26,668 nt of DNA from Saprospiraceae bacterium (lineage in GTDB: Bacteria > Bacteroidota > Bacteroidia > Chitinophagales > Saprospiraceae): contig JADZFP010000139.1 of NCBI GenBank assembly GCA_020849825.1, positions 1 to 26,668 of the forward strand. The letters run 5' to 3'. Below, in pieces: positions 16,322-24,061 of this stretch; within the stretch, counting starts at the first letter, position 1, and every line of letters begins with the position of its first letter. The position numbers were made by a program, and so were the translations under genes. The notes below the pieces were generated by a model that was not told the DNA's origin, searched no databases, and saw only the letters and a list, made by a program, of their open reading frames with translations.

Positions 16322-16353
16322 AAAAAATGCCGCCATTGTAACCAATGGCGACA
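16322..16353 (-). terminator. Rho-independent terminator of tRNA-His
   Basis: On the minus strand CGCCATTG and CAATGGCG form an 8-bp stem (loop of 4), extended by two more pairs beyond one mismatch, and followed by a run of six Ts. It begins 6 bases after the tRNA 3' end. Confidence 0.85.
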
Positions 16354-16359
16354 TTCGGG

Positions 16360-16434
<75 letters not shown>

Positions 16435-16452
16435 GTGTTGTCTAAAGTGGCG

Positions 16453-16485
16453 CAAAGATACAACCGTGTTGCACAAATTGCCAAA
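16453..16485 (-). promoter_or_regulatory. Promoter of tRNA-His
   Basis: On the minus strand TTTG (16482-16485), 21 bases, then TATCTTTG (16453-16460): a full match to the Bacteroidota promoter TTTG-N19-21-TAnnTTTG. The -7 box lies 18 bases upstream of the tRNA 5' end, which fits transcription starting just before the gene. Confidence 0.8.
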
Positions 16486-16601
16486 TGCTGGAACCCCGGA
16501 AAATCAGAAAAAGTTTCGTCGACCTTGGCGGGGCGTTATTTCTACTATTAAAAGCCCTGAAATAAGTGTGGTCAGCGCTTTATTGCCAAGCATACATTAA
16601 G

Positions 16602-17564
16602 TCAAGCTGTTTCATAAGTGGCGCCCACGCTTTTCCATCCCCTCAGTTTTTTCAACAGTTTGCACATTTTCAGGTTCATGGAAGGATTGACGGTAAAAAA
16701 CTGCCGGTTGATCAACAAGTAATCTTTTTCCTTGCGCAATTCGATCAACTGATGGTAGGGCACGGCCTGAGGCTTGCCGTAGGGTGTACGCCAATAGAGG
16801 GCGCGGTCGGTCATGGCAAAACCTTCCTTGCAGTTGCCTTTCAGGGAAAGATCGCAAAGAAAAAACACACGTTCCTTGCGATCTGCAAACAAATAATGCT
16901 TGCAGGCGTTTGCCAGAAGCTGTTCCGGCATGGCGATAAAATCGAAGTAGAAATGCTCGTTTTCACGGCGGAAATCGAGAAAATCCCGGATCATTTGCCA
17001 CAGGTCCGTCTTTTCCGGCGAAACGCTGTCGTACTTCAGAATCGTTTCTGGCAAAATGATGCCGTTCAGGTCGGGACAAAACTGAATGACAAAATAATCC
17101 AGCAAACCTTCGAAAGCGTGATCGATCCGACGGTCGATCTCGGGCAGGGCATTTTGCCCGAAACGGCGCCATTGCTGACTGGCGTCTTCGGCAATCTGGC
17201 GGGATCTTGAATCGTAAATACTGTGGAAAGCAGAAGCATAAAACCGCTCGACATAATCGCTGTACCGGTTTATATCATGCTCATCCTCCACTCTTTTTCT
17301 CAAACTCCGAAAAAAAAGGGCTTTCACCTGATTGGTCAAATCCGCCCCCTGAAAATCCAGTGGAAAAAGTGGCTGATATACCGCCTCATGCCGCTGCCGG
17401 CCTTCAAAATGGTAACCGCAATGGTGGCAAAATACCGAGGCCAGCGGATTGGTCTCGTGACATGCCGGGCATAGTTTGGTCTTCTCGGCGATCTTGTCGC
17501 CGCAACGATGGCAAAATTTGGCGCCTGGAATAATTTCAGCCGCGCAGTTCGGACAGCCTTTCAT
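16602..17564 (-). CDS. Double zinc-ribbon protein of unknown function
   Basis: The 320-residue product starts with two zinc ribbons: C4-x2-C7 with C18-x2-C21, and C32-x2-C35 with C46-x2-C49, in the common form CPNC...FCHRCG and CPAC...FCHHCG. No signal peptide or membrane segment is seen, so it is probably cytoplasmic. The middle (about 80-250) is helical and rich in aromatic and charged residues with no motif I recognise. The end (about 255-310: FAMTDRALYWRTPYGKPQAVPYHQL, then LLINRQFFTVN) resembles the beta strands of a small PH-like domain, as found in other bacterial zinc-ribbon proteins; this is a weak similarity. It has a well-formed promoter at 17597-17628. Function is unknown. Confidence 0.8.
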   Translation of the reverse strand: MKGCPNCAAEIIPGAKFCHRCGDKIAEKTKLCPACHETNPLASVFCHHCGYHFEGRQRHEAVYQPLFPLDFQGADLTNQVKALFFRSLRKRVEDEHDINRYSDYVERFYASAFHSIYDSRSRQIAEDASQQWRRFGQNALPEIDRRIDHAFEGLLDYFVIQFCPDLNGIILPETILKYDSVSPEKTDLWQMIRDFLDFRRENEHFYFDFIAMPEQLLANACKHYLFADRKERVFFLCDLSLKGNCKEGFAMTDRALYWRTPYGKPQAVPYHQLIELRKEKDYLLINRQFFTVNPSMNLKMCKLLKKLRGWKSVGATYETA

Positions 17565-17596
17565 GATTCAGTGCGGTCAGGATAATTTTTGAACCA

Positions 17597-17628
17597 CAAA
17601 AGTAAAACATTTTGTTTTTAATATCAAA
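17597..17628 (-). promoter_or_regulatory. Promoter of the zinc-ribbon protein gene
   Basis: On the minus strand TTTG (17625-17628), exactly 20 bases, then TACTTTTG (17597-17604), a full match to the Bacteroidota consensus. The -7 box is 32 bases upstream of the ATG at 17564, and the surrounding sequence is AT-rich. Confidence 0.8.
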
Positions 17629-17673
17629 TATATTGTTGAGATAATTTTAACTGAGGATAAATAATCAACATTA

Positions 17674-17838
17674 ATGAAAAAACCGGCTAAATCCGATCTT
17701 CCGGAAAAGGTATGCCTGATCTGCGGCCGACCTTTCGTGTGGCGCAAACGCTGGGAAAAAAACTGGGATCAGGTAAAATATTGCAGCGAACGTTGCCGGC
17801 GCAACCGGCAATCAGGCACTACTCCCCATGCCCCTTGA
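17674..17838 (+). CDS. DUF2256 small protein
   Basis: A 54-residue frame starts at ATG 17674 and stops at 17838. The product has the DUF2256 pattern: CLICGRPFVWRKRWEKNW, then VKYCSERCRRNR, so a Cys4 zinc-finger-like core (CxxC ... CxxxC) with conserved Trp/Arg residues. The family is widespread in bacteria and of unknown function, usually 40-60 residues. Its last 20 bases overlap the end of trmD on the other strand. An AT-rich stretch (17620-17670) lies in front, without a perfect promoter match. Confidence 0.9.
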   Translation: MKKPAKSDLPEKVCLICGRPFVWRKRWEKNWDQVKYCSERCRRNRQSGTTPHAP

Positions 17839-18517
17839 TGTATTTTTCGTACAGGTCGGGGCGGCGGGTGCGGGTGCGTTCCAGGCTTTGTTCGTGACGC
17901 CACTCTGCAATCAGTTTGTCATTGCCCGATAGCAGGATATCGGGCACTTTTTGTCCCTGCCATTCGGCTGGCCGGGTATACACCGGCGGCGCCAGCAGAT
18001 CGTCCTGAAAACTGTCGAACAGCGCCGAAGTCTCGTCATTCAGCACCCCCGGAAGAAGCCGTCCGACGGCATCTACGATTATAGCCGCGGCCAATTCGCC
18101 GCCCGACAGCACATAATCTCCGATGCTGATTTCCAATGTAACGTATTGATTTCTGATACGCTCGTCGATTCCCTTGTAGTGGCCACAAATGATCAACACG
18201 TTTTCCAGCATGGAAAGCCGGTTGCAGGCCGACTGATTCAGCGTTTGTCCGTCGGGGGTTGTGTAAATGATCTCGTCGTACTTTCTTTCGCTGCACAACT
18301 GCTCGATGCAAGCCGCAAGAGGCTCTACTTTCATCACCATGCCTGCCCCGCCGCCGAACTGATAATCGTCGACCTGCCGATGTTTGCCGCTCGCGTAGTC
18401 GCGCAAATTATGGCAATACACTTCGAGCAGATTTTTCTCCCGGGCGCGTTTCAGAATCGAGTGACTGAACGGACTTTCCAAGAGTTCGGGCAAGACAGTA
18501 ATAATATCGAATCGCAT
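17819..18517 (-). CDS. trmD: tRNA (guanine37-N1)-methyltransferase
   Basis: The 232-residue SPOUT enzyme methylates G37 next to the anticodon in tRNAs reading CNN codons, using S-adenosylmethionine, and prevents +1 frameshifting. MRFDIITVLPELL at the N-terminus, the GGGAGMVMKVEPL loop, ICGHYKGIDERI, and the trefoil-knot segment IGDYVLSGGELAA are all family signatures, as is the C-terminal TRRPDLYEKY. The frame extends upstream to 18565, but the ATG at 18517 gives the family start and lies just behind a -7 element (18533-18540). trmD is commonly next to rimM/rpsP/rplS; here those genes are not adjacent. It converges on, and overlaps by 20 bases, the DUF2256 gene, and is divergent from the amidase. 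Confidence 0.96.
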   Translation of the reverse strand: MRFDIITVLPELLESPFSHSILKRAREKNLLEVYCHNLRDYASGKHRQVDDYQFGGGAGMVMKVEPLAACIEQLCSERKYDEIIYTTPDGQTLNQSACNRLSMLENVLIICGHYKGIDERIRNQYVTLEISIGDYVLSGGELAAAIIVDAVGRLLPGVLNDETSALFDSFQDDLLAPPVYTRPAEWQGQKVPDILLSGNDKLIAEWRHEQSLERTRTRRPDLYEKYIKGHGE

Positions 18518-18532
18518 GGTGTTATTTTGCCG

Positions 18533-18540
18533 CAAAATTA
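18533..18540 (-). promoter_or_regulatory. Candidate -7 element TAATTTTG for trmD
   Basis: The minus strand reads TAATTTTG, matching TAnnTTTG, 15 bases upstream of the trmD ATG, which implies a very short leader. The nearest upstream TTTG is only 12 bases away, so the distal element is not convincing. Confidence 0.5.
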
Positions 18541-18576
18541 GTGTCTTCGCCGCAAAGCGGACCATCCGCCGGATTT

Positions 18577-19689
18577 ATGCTGTCCATTACGATCGATTTA
18601 CTCACCAACAACCGCAACCGCCCCTACCTGCGCAACGCCCAGGAGTACGCGATACGTCAGCTGCGGGGCATCGTGGTGCACGGAACCGATCACGTCCGGG
18701 CTGACCATAGCGCCCAGTCTGTGCGGCATTTCTTCAACAGCGCGGCTATGTTCATGTCCAACCATTACGTGGTTGATGAACAGATGATCCTGCAATGTAT
18801 CCCCGACAACGAAGTGGCTTACCACGTTGGCGCCAACCATTACCGACCCGATGGGGATAGAATCCGGGGCAGCAGTTCCTTTTCCCCCAATTTTTTTCTG
18901 ATCGGCGTCGAAATTTGCAGCGGCGACGGCGGCGACTGGGAAAAGACCTACCACAATGCCGTATCTCTGGTGGCGCGTTTGCTGCACAAATACCGATTCA
19001 CGATCACCGATCTGTACCGCCATCAGGACATAACGGGTAAAGACTGTCCTGCCGTTTTTCATTCCGCATCGGCCTGGTCCAAATTTAAAACTGACGTCGT
19101 GCGAGCGATGAGCGAATTACCCAACACCCGGGCGGCACTGGCCCGCGTTATGGCGGAAGAAACCCTCGTACGTACGGGCGCGGGAAGCGAGACACCAGCG
19201 CTCAGCAAACTGCAACGCGGCGACCTTTGCGACGTTTTTGACGCAAAAAACGGCTGGCTGAATATCGGCGAACGGCGCTGGATACGCCAGGAGCACGCAG
19301 AAATGTTGTTCAATACCCGTCTGGGTCGCGTGACAGAACGCACCGGAATCAACGTGCGCAGCGGCCCCGGACCGAACTACCCCGTTGTCGACGCCCTGCC
19401 TTATCTGGCTTTTACCGACGTGATCGGTCAGCAGGACAAATGGTTCGAGCTGGCGCCCAAACAGTGGGCGCATGCCTCTATGATCGAACTGGTACGCACC
19501 CGCCACGGCGAAGTGATCGGGACCGATGCGCTCAACGTGCGATCCGGCCCGGGCACCTCCTACCCTATCGTCCGCCGCCTCGGGCTCCGGGCGCGTGTGC
19601 AAATCTTCGATCAACAGGAAAAATGGCTGCTCATTGGCAACAGCGAATGGGTATACGACGGGTTTGTATTGATGGATGGGGGACTTTAA
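18577..19689 (+). CDS. Endolysin-like N-acetylmuramoyl-L-alanine amidase with SH3 repeats
   Basis: From ATG 18577 the product is 370 residues. Residues about 25-185 are an amidase_2/PGRP domain with the T7-lysozyme-type zinc ligands His35 (IVVHGTDH), His149 and Cys157 (RHQDITGKDCP), plus NHYVVDEQMILQCIPDNEVAYHVG. Three bacterial SH3-like units follow at about 195-240, 252-305 and 315-366; the last two carry the classic INVRSGPGPNYPV and LNVRSGPGTSYPI. The enzyme would cut the amide bond between MurNAc and the stem peptide. There is no signal peptide, with either this start or the GTG at 18541, which is unusual for a housekeeping amidase and typical of phage endolysins. The GTG start would put its 5' end next to the trmD -7 box. 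No other phage gene is near. Confidence 0.9.
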   Translation: MLSITIDLLTNNRNRPYLRNAQEYAIRQLRGIVVHGTDHVRADHSAQSVRHFFNSAAMFMSNHYVVDEQMILQCIPDNEVAYHVGANHYRPDGDRIRGSSSFSPNFFLIGVEICSGDGGDWEKTYHNAVSLVARLLHKYRFTITDLYRHQDITGKDCPAVFHSASAWSKFKTDVVRAMSELPNTRAALARVMAEETLVRTGAGSETPALSKLQRGDLCDVFDAKNGWLNIGERRWIRQEHAEMLFNTRLGRVTERTGINVRSGPGPNYPVVDALPYLAFTDVIGQQDKWFELAPKQWAHASMIELVRTRHGEVIGTDALNVRSGPGTSYPIVRRLGLRARVQIFDQQEKWLLIGNSEWVYDGFVLMDGGL

Positions 19690-19691
19690 TA

Positions 19692-19727
19692 GAGGATTTG
19701 AGGATGCGAGGATTTGAGGATGCGAGA
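19692..19727. repeat. Short tandem repeat, 16-base unit
   Basis: GAGGATTTGAGGATGC occurs twice in tandem (19692-19707, 19708-19723) and a diverged third unit (GAGAATTT) begins at 19724. Each unit is itself two 8-base GAGGATNN halves. It fills the space between the amidase stop and the end of the acyl-CoA reductase gene. Confidence 0.8.
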
Positions 19728-19732
19728 ATTTT

Positions 19733-20764
19733 TCAGAGCGCTGTTAAAAATGCCATGACATCCACACCGTCGGCATAATCGCTCAGACCAGGCTGCTGTG
19801 TTTGCCCGAAAGGCAGCGTGTCAACACCGGGCAGGCTGGATTTGGCCACGACGCACTGTATCTCCTCTTTTCGCTCCCGGATGATGTCAGCCACCTCTTC
19901 CCGATCACCGTAGTATTCGTAATGCGCCGACGCAATACGCGCGTGCATGGCGGGGTCTTCGCGAAGCAGAATACAACCGTTGTTGCGGTAGGGCATGTTG
20001 TTGAGAATAAAGAGGGTCAGGTTGTAGTCGAAATTATTCTTGTACTTGTCGTGGTGAATAATGTCCCGGTATTCGTGCAGTGCCTCCAGCAGAATGTCGA
20101 AGTTGTAACCGTGCGGCACGTAAATTTTGCTCACGTTGCGGCAGCCCAAACCGAAGTAGGTAAAAATATCGCGGCCGAGCGCGTGCAGATCGGCCGCTGT
20201 TTCACTGCCGTCGATCACCGCCACGCCGTTGCGGTTGCGGCGGATGAGGTGGGGGTATTTGGCGAAATATTGTTCGAAATAACGCGCCGAATTGTTACTA
20301 CCGGTTGCAATAACAGCGTCGAAACCACGCAATTGATCCGTATCGGGTACAAATTCGGTGTACTCCCAGGATTCGAAGGCCCAGTCGCCCATTTGTTTGA
20401 TCAAAAAAGGCAAAAGGCGCTTGTCTTTATCCGACAACTTGACCAGCGCGCGTTGGCCCGACATAAAAACGCACAACCAATCATGGAAGCCCACCAGGGG
20501 AATATTTCCGGCCATGACCAGCCCCACCGTTTTTTCCGGATGCTCGTGTTGCCCGATCGGATAGGCATCGACCCAATTGCGCAATTTACCGGCGTCGAGC
20601 CAACGTGTCGCAATGGCCTCGATTGCCTGGCGTGTATTTTCAGGGGTAAACCAGCGGTTTTCGACGTAAGACTGACGAATAGCGGTTTCCAGCGCCTCAT
20701 CCGTTGAATTTTTCAAAAAAAGGCCGAGTTCGGCGAGCAGTTCGATGCGTTGCGAGAGGGTCAA
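19733..20764 (-). CDS. LuxC-family acyl-CoA reductase
   Basis: The 343-residue product matches the acyl-CoA reductase (LuxC, PF05893) family common in Bacteroidota. It reduces acyl-CoA or acyl-enzyme to an aldehyde with NADPH, via a thioester on a cysteine; Cys208 in TYFGLGCRNVSKIYVP is the expected nucleophile. Other family stretches are VMAGNIPLVGFHDWL (83-97), ALVKLSDKDKRLLPFL (106-121), and the cofactor loop VIATGSNNSARYFEQYF (151-167). It is shorter than bioluminescent LuxC (about 480). No luxD/E partner is nearby; substrate chain length is unknown. It has a -7 element at 20785-20792, and converges with the amidase gene. Confidence 0.92.
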   Translation of the reverse strand: MTLSQRIELLAELGLFLKNSTDEALETAIRQSYVENRWFTPENTRQAIEAIATRWLDAGKLRNWVDAYPIGQHEHPEKTVGLVMAGNIPLVGFHDWLCVFMSGQRALVKLSDKDKRLLPFLIKQMGDWAFESWEYTEFVPDTDQLRGFDAVIATGSNNSARYFEQYFAKYPHLIRRNRNGVAVIDGSETAADLHALGRDIFTYFGLGCRNVSKIYVPHGYNFDILLEALHEYRDIIHHDKYKNNFDYNLTLFILNNMPYRNNGCILLREDPAMHARIASAHYEYYGDREEVADIIRERKEEIQCVVAKSSLPGVDTLPFGQTQQPGLSDYADGVDVMAFLTAL

Positions 20765-20784
20765 AACGGTTGTTTTTTGTACGG

Positions 20785-20792
20785 CAAAGGTA
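20785..20792 (-). promoter_or_regulatory. Candidate -7 element TACCTTTG for the acyl-CoA reductase
   Basis: The minus strand reads TACCTTTG, a match to TAnnTTTG, 20 bases upstream of the ATG at 20764. No upstream TTTG at the right distance was found. Confidence 0.5.
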
Positions 20793-20890
20793 GAATTTGG
20801 GTGCAGTTGGCCTCTGTCAGATTCCGTTAATAATTTTTCATTTTTTAAACAAAAAACCTTGTCTTACCGTTGCCTGCGAAAAAAAATTGA

Positions 20891-21781
20891 ATGGCCGACT
20901 ATAACCCGAACAGTTTAACCCCCATGCGACGGCTCGTCCGGTTGCTGGGACAGTATCGAAGAGAAATCAGGCTGGTAGTATTGTATGCCGTGGTGATCGG
21001 CGCCATCAACCTGACGCTTCCTTTGGGCGTCCAGGCCTTGATCGGCCTTATCGCCGGCGGCAGTATTTCCGCATCGTGGGGCGTGCTTGTCTTGTTTATC
21101 AGTATTGGGGCCCTGATTGTGGGCTTGTTGCGGATTCTGCAATTGTCGATCATGGAATACCTGCAAAGACGGGTTTTTACGGATTCGGCGATTGAATTTG
21201 CGATACGTATTCCGCGCCTCCACCTCGAACCCCTGCGGAAGGAACACCTGCCGGAAATGGTCAATCGTTTCTTTGATACACTGACCATCCAGAAAGGCGT
21301 ACCCAAAATCGTCATTGAAGGCAGCACTGCCGCACTGCAGATCCTGTTCAGTCTGCTGCTGTTGTCGTTCTATCACGCCACTTTCGTCTTGTTCTCCCTG
21401 TTGCTGCTGGCGCTGGTCGGGCTCCTGTTTTGGTGGACTGCCCCGAGCGGACTGGCCTCCAGCCTGAAAGAATCCAAGCAAAAATACCGCCTGGCCTACT
21501 GGCTCGAAGAAATCGGGCGGGTTGCCGCCACCTTCAAACTGGCCGGCGACAACCGTTTCCCCTTGTTGCGCGCCGACCAGATCACTTCGGATTATCTCGA
21601 CGCCCGCGCCAAACACTGGCGTATTTTGTTGATTCAATTTGTCAGCAGCGTGGTATTCCGGGTGCTGATTATGGGTGGTTTTTTGATTCTGGGCAGTTTG
21701 CTGGTGATGGAAAACCAGCTGAACATCGGACAATTCGTCGCTTCCGAAATCCTGATCATCTTCGTGGTCGATTCTCTGTAA
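20891..21781 (+). CDS. ABC exporter, membrane-domain half (N-terminal fragment)
   Basis: These 296 residues are a type I ABC exporter membrane domain. Hydrophobic segments lie at about 26-56, 63-83, 146-160, 163-182, 244-274 and 280-296, the last being cut by the stop. There is no N-terminal C39 peptidase domain, so it is not a bacteriocin-processing exporter. The long cytoplasmic loop with EEIGRVAATFKLAG is typical of exporters paired with HlyD-like adaptors in Bacteroidota. Without the second half it lacks an ATPase. The start at 20891 has no clear ribosome-binding site; a poor -7 match (TACCGTTG) precedes it. Confidence 0.8.
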   Translation: MADYNPNSLTPMRRLVRLLGQYRREIRLVVLYAVVIGAINLTLPLGVQALIGLIAGGSISASWGVLVLFISIGALIVGLLRILQLSIMEYLQRRVFTDSAIEFAIRIPRLHLEPLRKEHLPEMVNRFFDTLTIQKGVPKIVIEGSTAALQILFSLLLLSFYHATFVLFSLLLLALVGLLFWWTAPSGLASSLKESKQKYRLAYWLEEIGRVAATFKLAGDNRFPLLRADQITSDYLDARAKHWRILLIQFVSSVVFRVLIMGGFLILGSLLVMENQLNIGQFVASEILIIFVVDSL

Positions 21782-21883
21782 AAACTGATCCTGCTGCACG
21801 AAACAGGCTATGACGTACTTACTGCAATTGAAAAAATCGGTCAGGTAGCCGACCTCGAACTGGAGCGCGAAGACGGCATCCCG

Positions 21884-22651
21884 GTGGAAGACTTTTGTGC
21901 CGGCGGCCCGTTTTCCGTCGAAATGCGCAACCTGAGCTATACTTTCTCCGACCGCGTCAAACCCGTGTTGAACAACCTGAACCTCACCATAAAAGGCGGC
22001 GAACGCGTTGTCGTAAGCGGTTACAACAGCTCTGGAAAAAGTACCCTGATGCAGGTGCTATCCGTATTGCGACGCGACTTTTCAGGCTCTTTGCTCTTCA
22101 ATGGCCTGCCCAAACAAAACATCAACCTGCGCAGCCTGCGCAATCATATCGGCGACTATTCTTCACAGGAGGAACTTTTTAAAGGAAGCATTCTTGAAAA
22201 TATTACCATTGGGCAGGAGAACATCCCGATGGCCAAGGTGCTGCAAACCATCGAAGCGGTTGGCCTGAGCAGTTTCGTACGGGAGCAAGCGGCCGGCATC
22301 CAAACCGAATTGCTGCCGGGCGGCAAAAACCTGCCGGGCAGCATCGTCAGCAAAATGGTTGTGGCGCGCGCCATCGTATCGGAACCCAACCTGGTCGTTA
22401 TGGAAGAACCCACCAATAGTCTGGACTACCGCGACCGCCTGCGCATCTCCCAATTGCTGACGGACAAAAGTCATCCCTGGACCCTCATTGCCGTCACAGA
22501 AGACCCTGTTCTGGCAGCGCTGTGCGACCGGGTGATTGTACTCAAGGAAGGAGAAATAGTCTTCGACGGCAGCTTCGACGAGGTGCGTAAAACCGAACAT
22601 TTCTCCAAAATTTTCCGAACCAACGCAGAATTTGCAGGAGACAATGATTGA
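21884..22651 (+). CDS. ABC exporter, ATPase half with degenerate motifs (C-terminal fragment)
   Basis: A GTG at 21884 opens 255 residues in the same frame as the membrane half; ATG 21923 is another possible start. Walker A is intact (SGYNSSGKST, local 45-54) and the Q-loop is present (SSQEEL, Q95). The signature LSGGQ is replaced by LPGSI (150-154), the Walker B end reads VVMEEP instead of LLDEP, and the H-loop histidine is replaced by Glu206 in AVTEDP. As I recall, such degenerate ATPases are found in a Bacteroidota group of exporters next to HlyD/TolC genes, so the changes may be ancestral rather than decay. The end (CDRVIVLKEGEIVFDG) is typical of an ABC ATPase. Whether it is expressed alone is unknown. 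Confidence 0.78.
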   Translation: MEDFCAGGPFSVEMRNLSYTFSDRVKPVLNNLNLTIKGGERVVVSGYNSSGKSTLMQVLSVLRRDFSGSLLFNGLPKQNINLRSLRNHIGDYSSQEELFKGSILENITIGQENIPMAKVLQTIEAVGLSSFVREQAAGIQTELLPGGKNLPGSIVSKMVVARAIVSEPNLVVMEEPTNSLDYRDRLRISQLLTDKSHPWTLIAVTEDPVLAALCDRVIVLKEGEIVFDGSFDEVRKTEHFSKIFRTNAEFAGDND

Positions 22652-22678
22652 CAAGCCACAAAACCGTCTCAAATATCC

Positions 22679-24061
22679 ATGTTGAACATCAGCGAAAATA
22701 AACCCAATTGCAGCAGCGAATTGCACGGACTGCAATCGACTGAAAAAAACCGCCTGCCTTCCTTGCACCTGAACGCACGCAACCTGCTGGTTGGCTTGCT
22801 TGTGCTGTTCGTTTTGTTTCTTTTTCTGCCCTGGACGCAAAATATCCAGGCAACCGGCAAGGTGACCACGCTTCGGCCCGAACAACGCCCGCAGACCATC
22901 CACGCCACTATTCCCGGCCGGATCGAGCATTGGTACGTCACGGAAGGTCAGTTTGTCAAAAAAGGCGACACGATCGTTCACCTTTCAGAGGTGAAATCTG
23001 AATATTTCGACCCCGCTCTGGTTGCTCGTGTGGAAAGTCAACTCAGCGCCAAAACAGGCGCCATCGCATCCTACGGCGGCAAAGCCGACGCCCTGGAAGC
23101 GCAAATAGCCGCCATGCAACGCGAGCGGGAAAACAAAATCGGGCAGATCGAACGGAAAATAGAACAGGCGCGCCTGAAGATTATCAGCGACAGCCTGAAA
23201 GTGCAGCAGGCTAAAATAGATTTGCAGGTAGCGCAACGCCAGTTCAACGGCACAAAAGCGTTGTACGACAAGGGGATCAAATCGCTCACCGAATTTGAAG
23301 AAAAACGCCTGAAACTGCAGGAAGCCGAAACCAAAATGGTGGCTGCCGAAAACCAGCTGGCAACCAGCCAGAACGATCTGGGCATTTACCGGGTCGAACT
23401 GTCTCTCAACCGCAACGAATACGACAACAAAATCGCCAAATCGCGAAGCGACCGATTCAGCACGCTCTCTGAGCAATACGATACCCGCGCTACGGTCAGC
23501 AAACTGGAAATCGAACGCGAAAACTACGCCCGACGAGCCAACTTCTACTACATCGTGGCGCCACAGGATGCCTACGTCGTCAAGGCCATCACACCCGGCA
23601 TCGGTGAAATTGTAAAGGAAGGAGAAGCCGTCGTCACGATTCAGCCCGCCGATTATCAATTGGCCGTGGAAATGTACGTCCGCCCCATCGACCTGCCGCT
23701 TTTGTCGACGGGCAGCAGCGTGCGTTTTCTGTTTGATGGCTGGCCGGCCTTCTTTTTCAGTGGCTGGCCGGGTGTTTCGCTCGGCACTTTTGGCGGAAAC
23801 GTCGTCGCTATCGACCGCAATATCAGTACCAATGGCAAATTCAGGGTGCTGGTTGCTCCCGACCCGAACGACCAGAAATGGCCGGAAGCCATACAGCCCG
23901 GCGGCGGGGCAAAAGGCATCGCCCTGCTCAACAACGTACCCATGTGGTACGAACTGTGGCGGGTACTGAACGGTTTCCCGCCCGATTTGTACCAAAACGA
24001 TTCTGCCGACGAAAAAGACAGTGGTATGGTGCCCAAAGCCCCTATCAAAAGCGCTAAATGA
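22679..24061 (+). CDS. HlyD-family periplasmic adaptor of the exporter
   Basis: The 460-residue membrane-fusion protein links the inner-membrane ABC exporter to the outer-membrane channel. It has a short cytoplasmic tail, one membrane segment at about 35-51 (NLLVGLLVLFVLFLFLPW), a lipoyl-like half at about 71-104 (IPGRIEHWYVTEGQFVKKGD), a long coiled coil at about 115-285, the second lipoyl half (IVAPQDAYVVKAITPGIGEIVKEG, 292-315), and a beta-barrel domain to about 395. The C-terminal tail is Asp/Glu/Lys-rich. It begins 27 bases after the ATPase gene, and its stop overlaps the tolC-like start in ATGA (24058-24061), so translation is probably coupled. Confidence 0.92.
   Translation: MLNISENKPNCSSELHGLQSTEKNRLPSLHLNARNLLVGLLVLFVLFLFLPWTQNIQATGKVTTLRPEQRPQTIHATIPGRIEHWYVTEGQFVKKGDTIVHLSEVKSEYFDPALVARVESQLSAKTGAIASYGGKADALEAQIAAMQRERENKIGQIERKIEQARLKIISDSLKVQQAKIDLQVAQRQFNGTKALYDKGIKSLTEFEEKRLKLQEAETKMVAAENQLATSQNDLGIYRVELSLNRNEYDNKIAKSRSDRFSTLSEQYDTRATVSKLEIERENYARRANFYYIVAPQDAYVVKAITPGIGEIVKEGEAVVTIQPADYQLAVEMYVRPIDLPLLSTGSSVRFLFDGWPAFFFSGWPGVSLGTFGGNVVAIDRNISTNGKFRVLVAPDPNDQKWPEAIQPGGGAKGIALLNNVPMWYELWRVLNGFPPDLYQNDSADEKDSGMVPKAPIKSAK

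Larger units (their letters stand above)
20891..22651 (+). pseudogene. ABC exporter (membrane domain plus ATPase) interrupted by an in-frame TAA
   Basis: One reading frame runs from ATG 20891 to TGA 22651 (586 sense positions) except for a TAA at 21779-21781. Downstream of it the same frame continues without a break with family-typical sequence (KLILLHETGYDVLTAIEKIG) linking the membrane and ATPase domains. In related exporters the corresponding stretch reads like SVEKLI, so the stop most simply comes from a GAA to TAA change. The downstream genes for a HlyD-type adaptor and TolC-type channel are intact. Possible readings are a recent nonsense mutation, a sequencing or assembly error, translational read-through, or translation as two halves. 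I list the halves separately as well. Confidence 0.75.

Noticed and set aside
18518..18565. Upstream extension of trmD to 18565
   Set aside because: The family begins at MRFDIITV; the extension would run through the -7 element.
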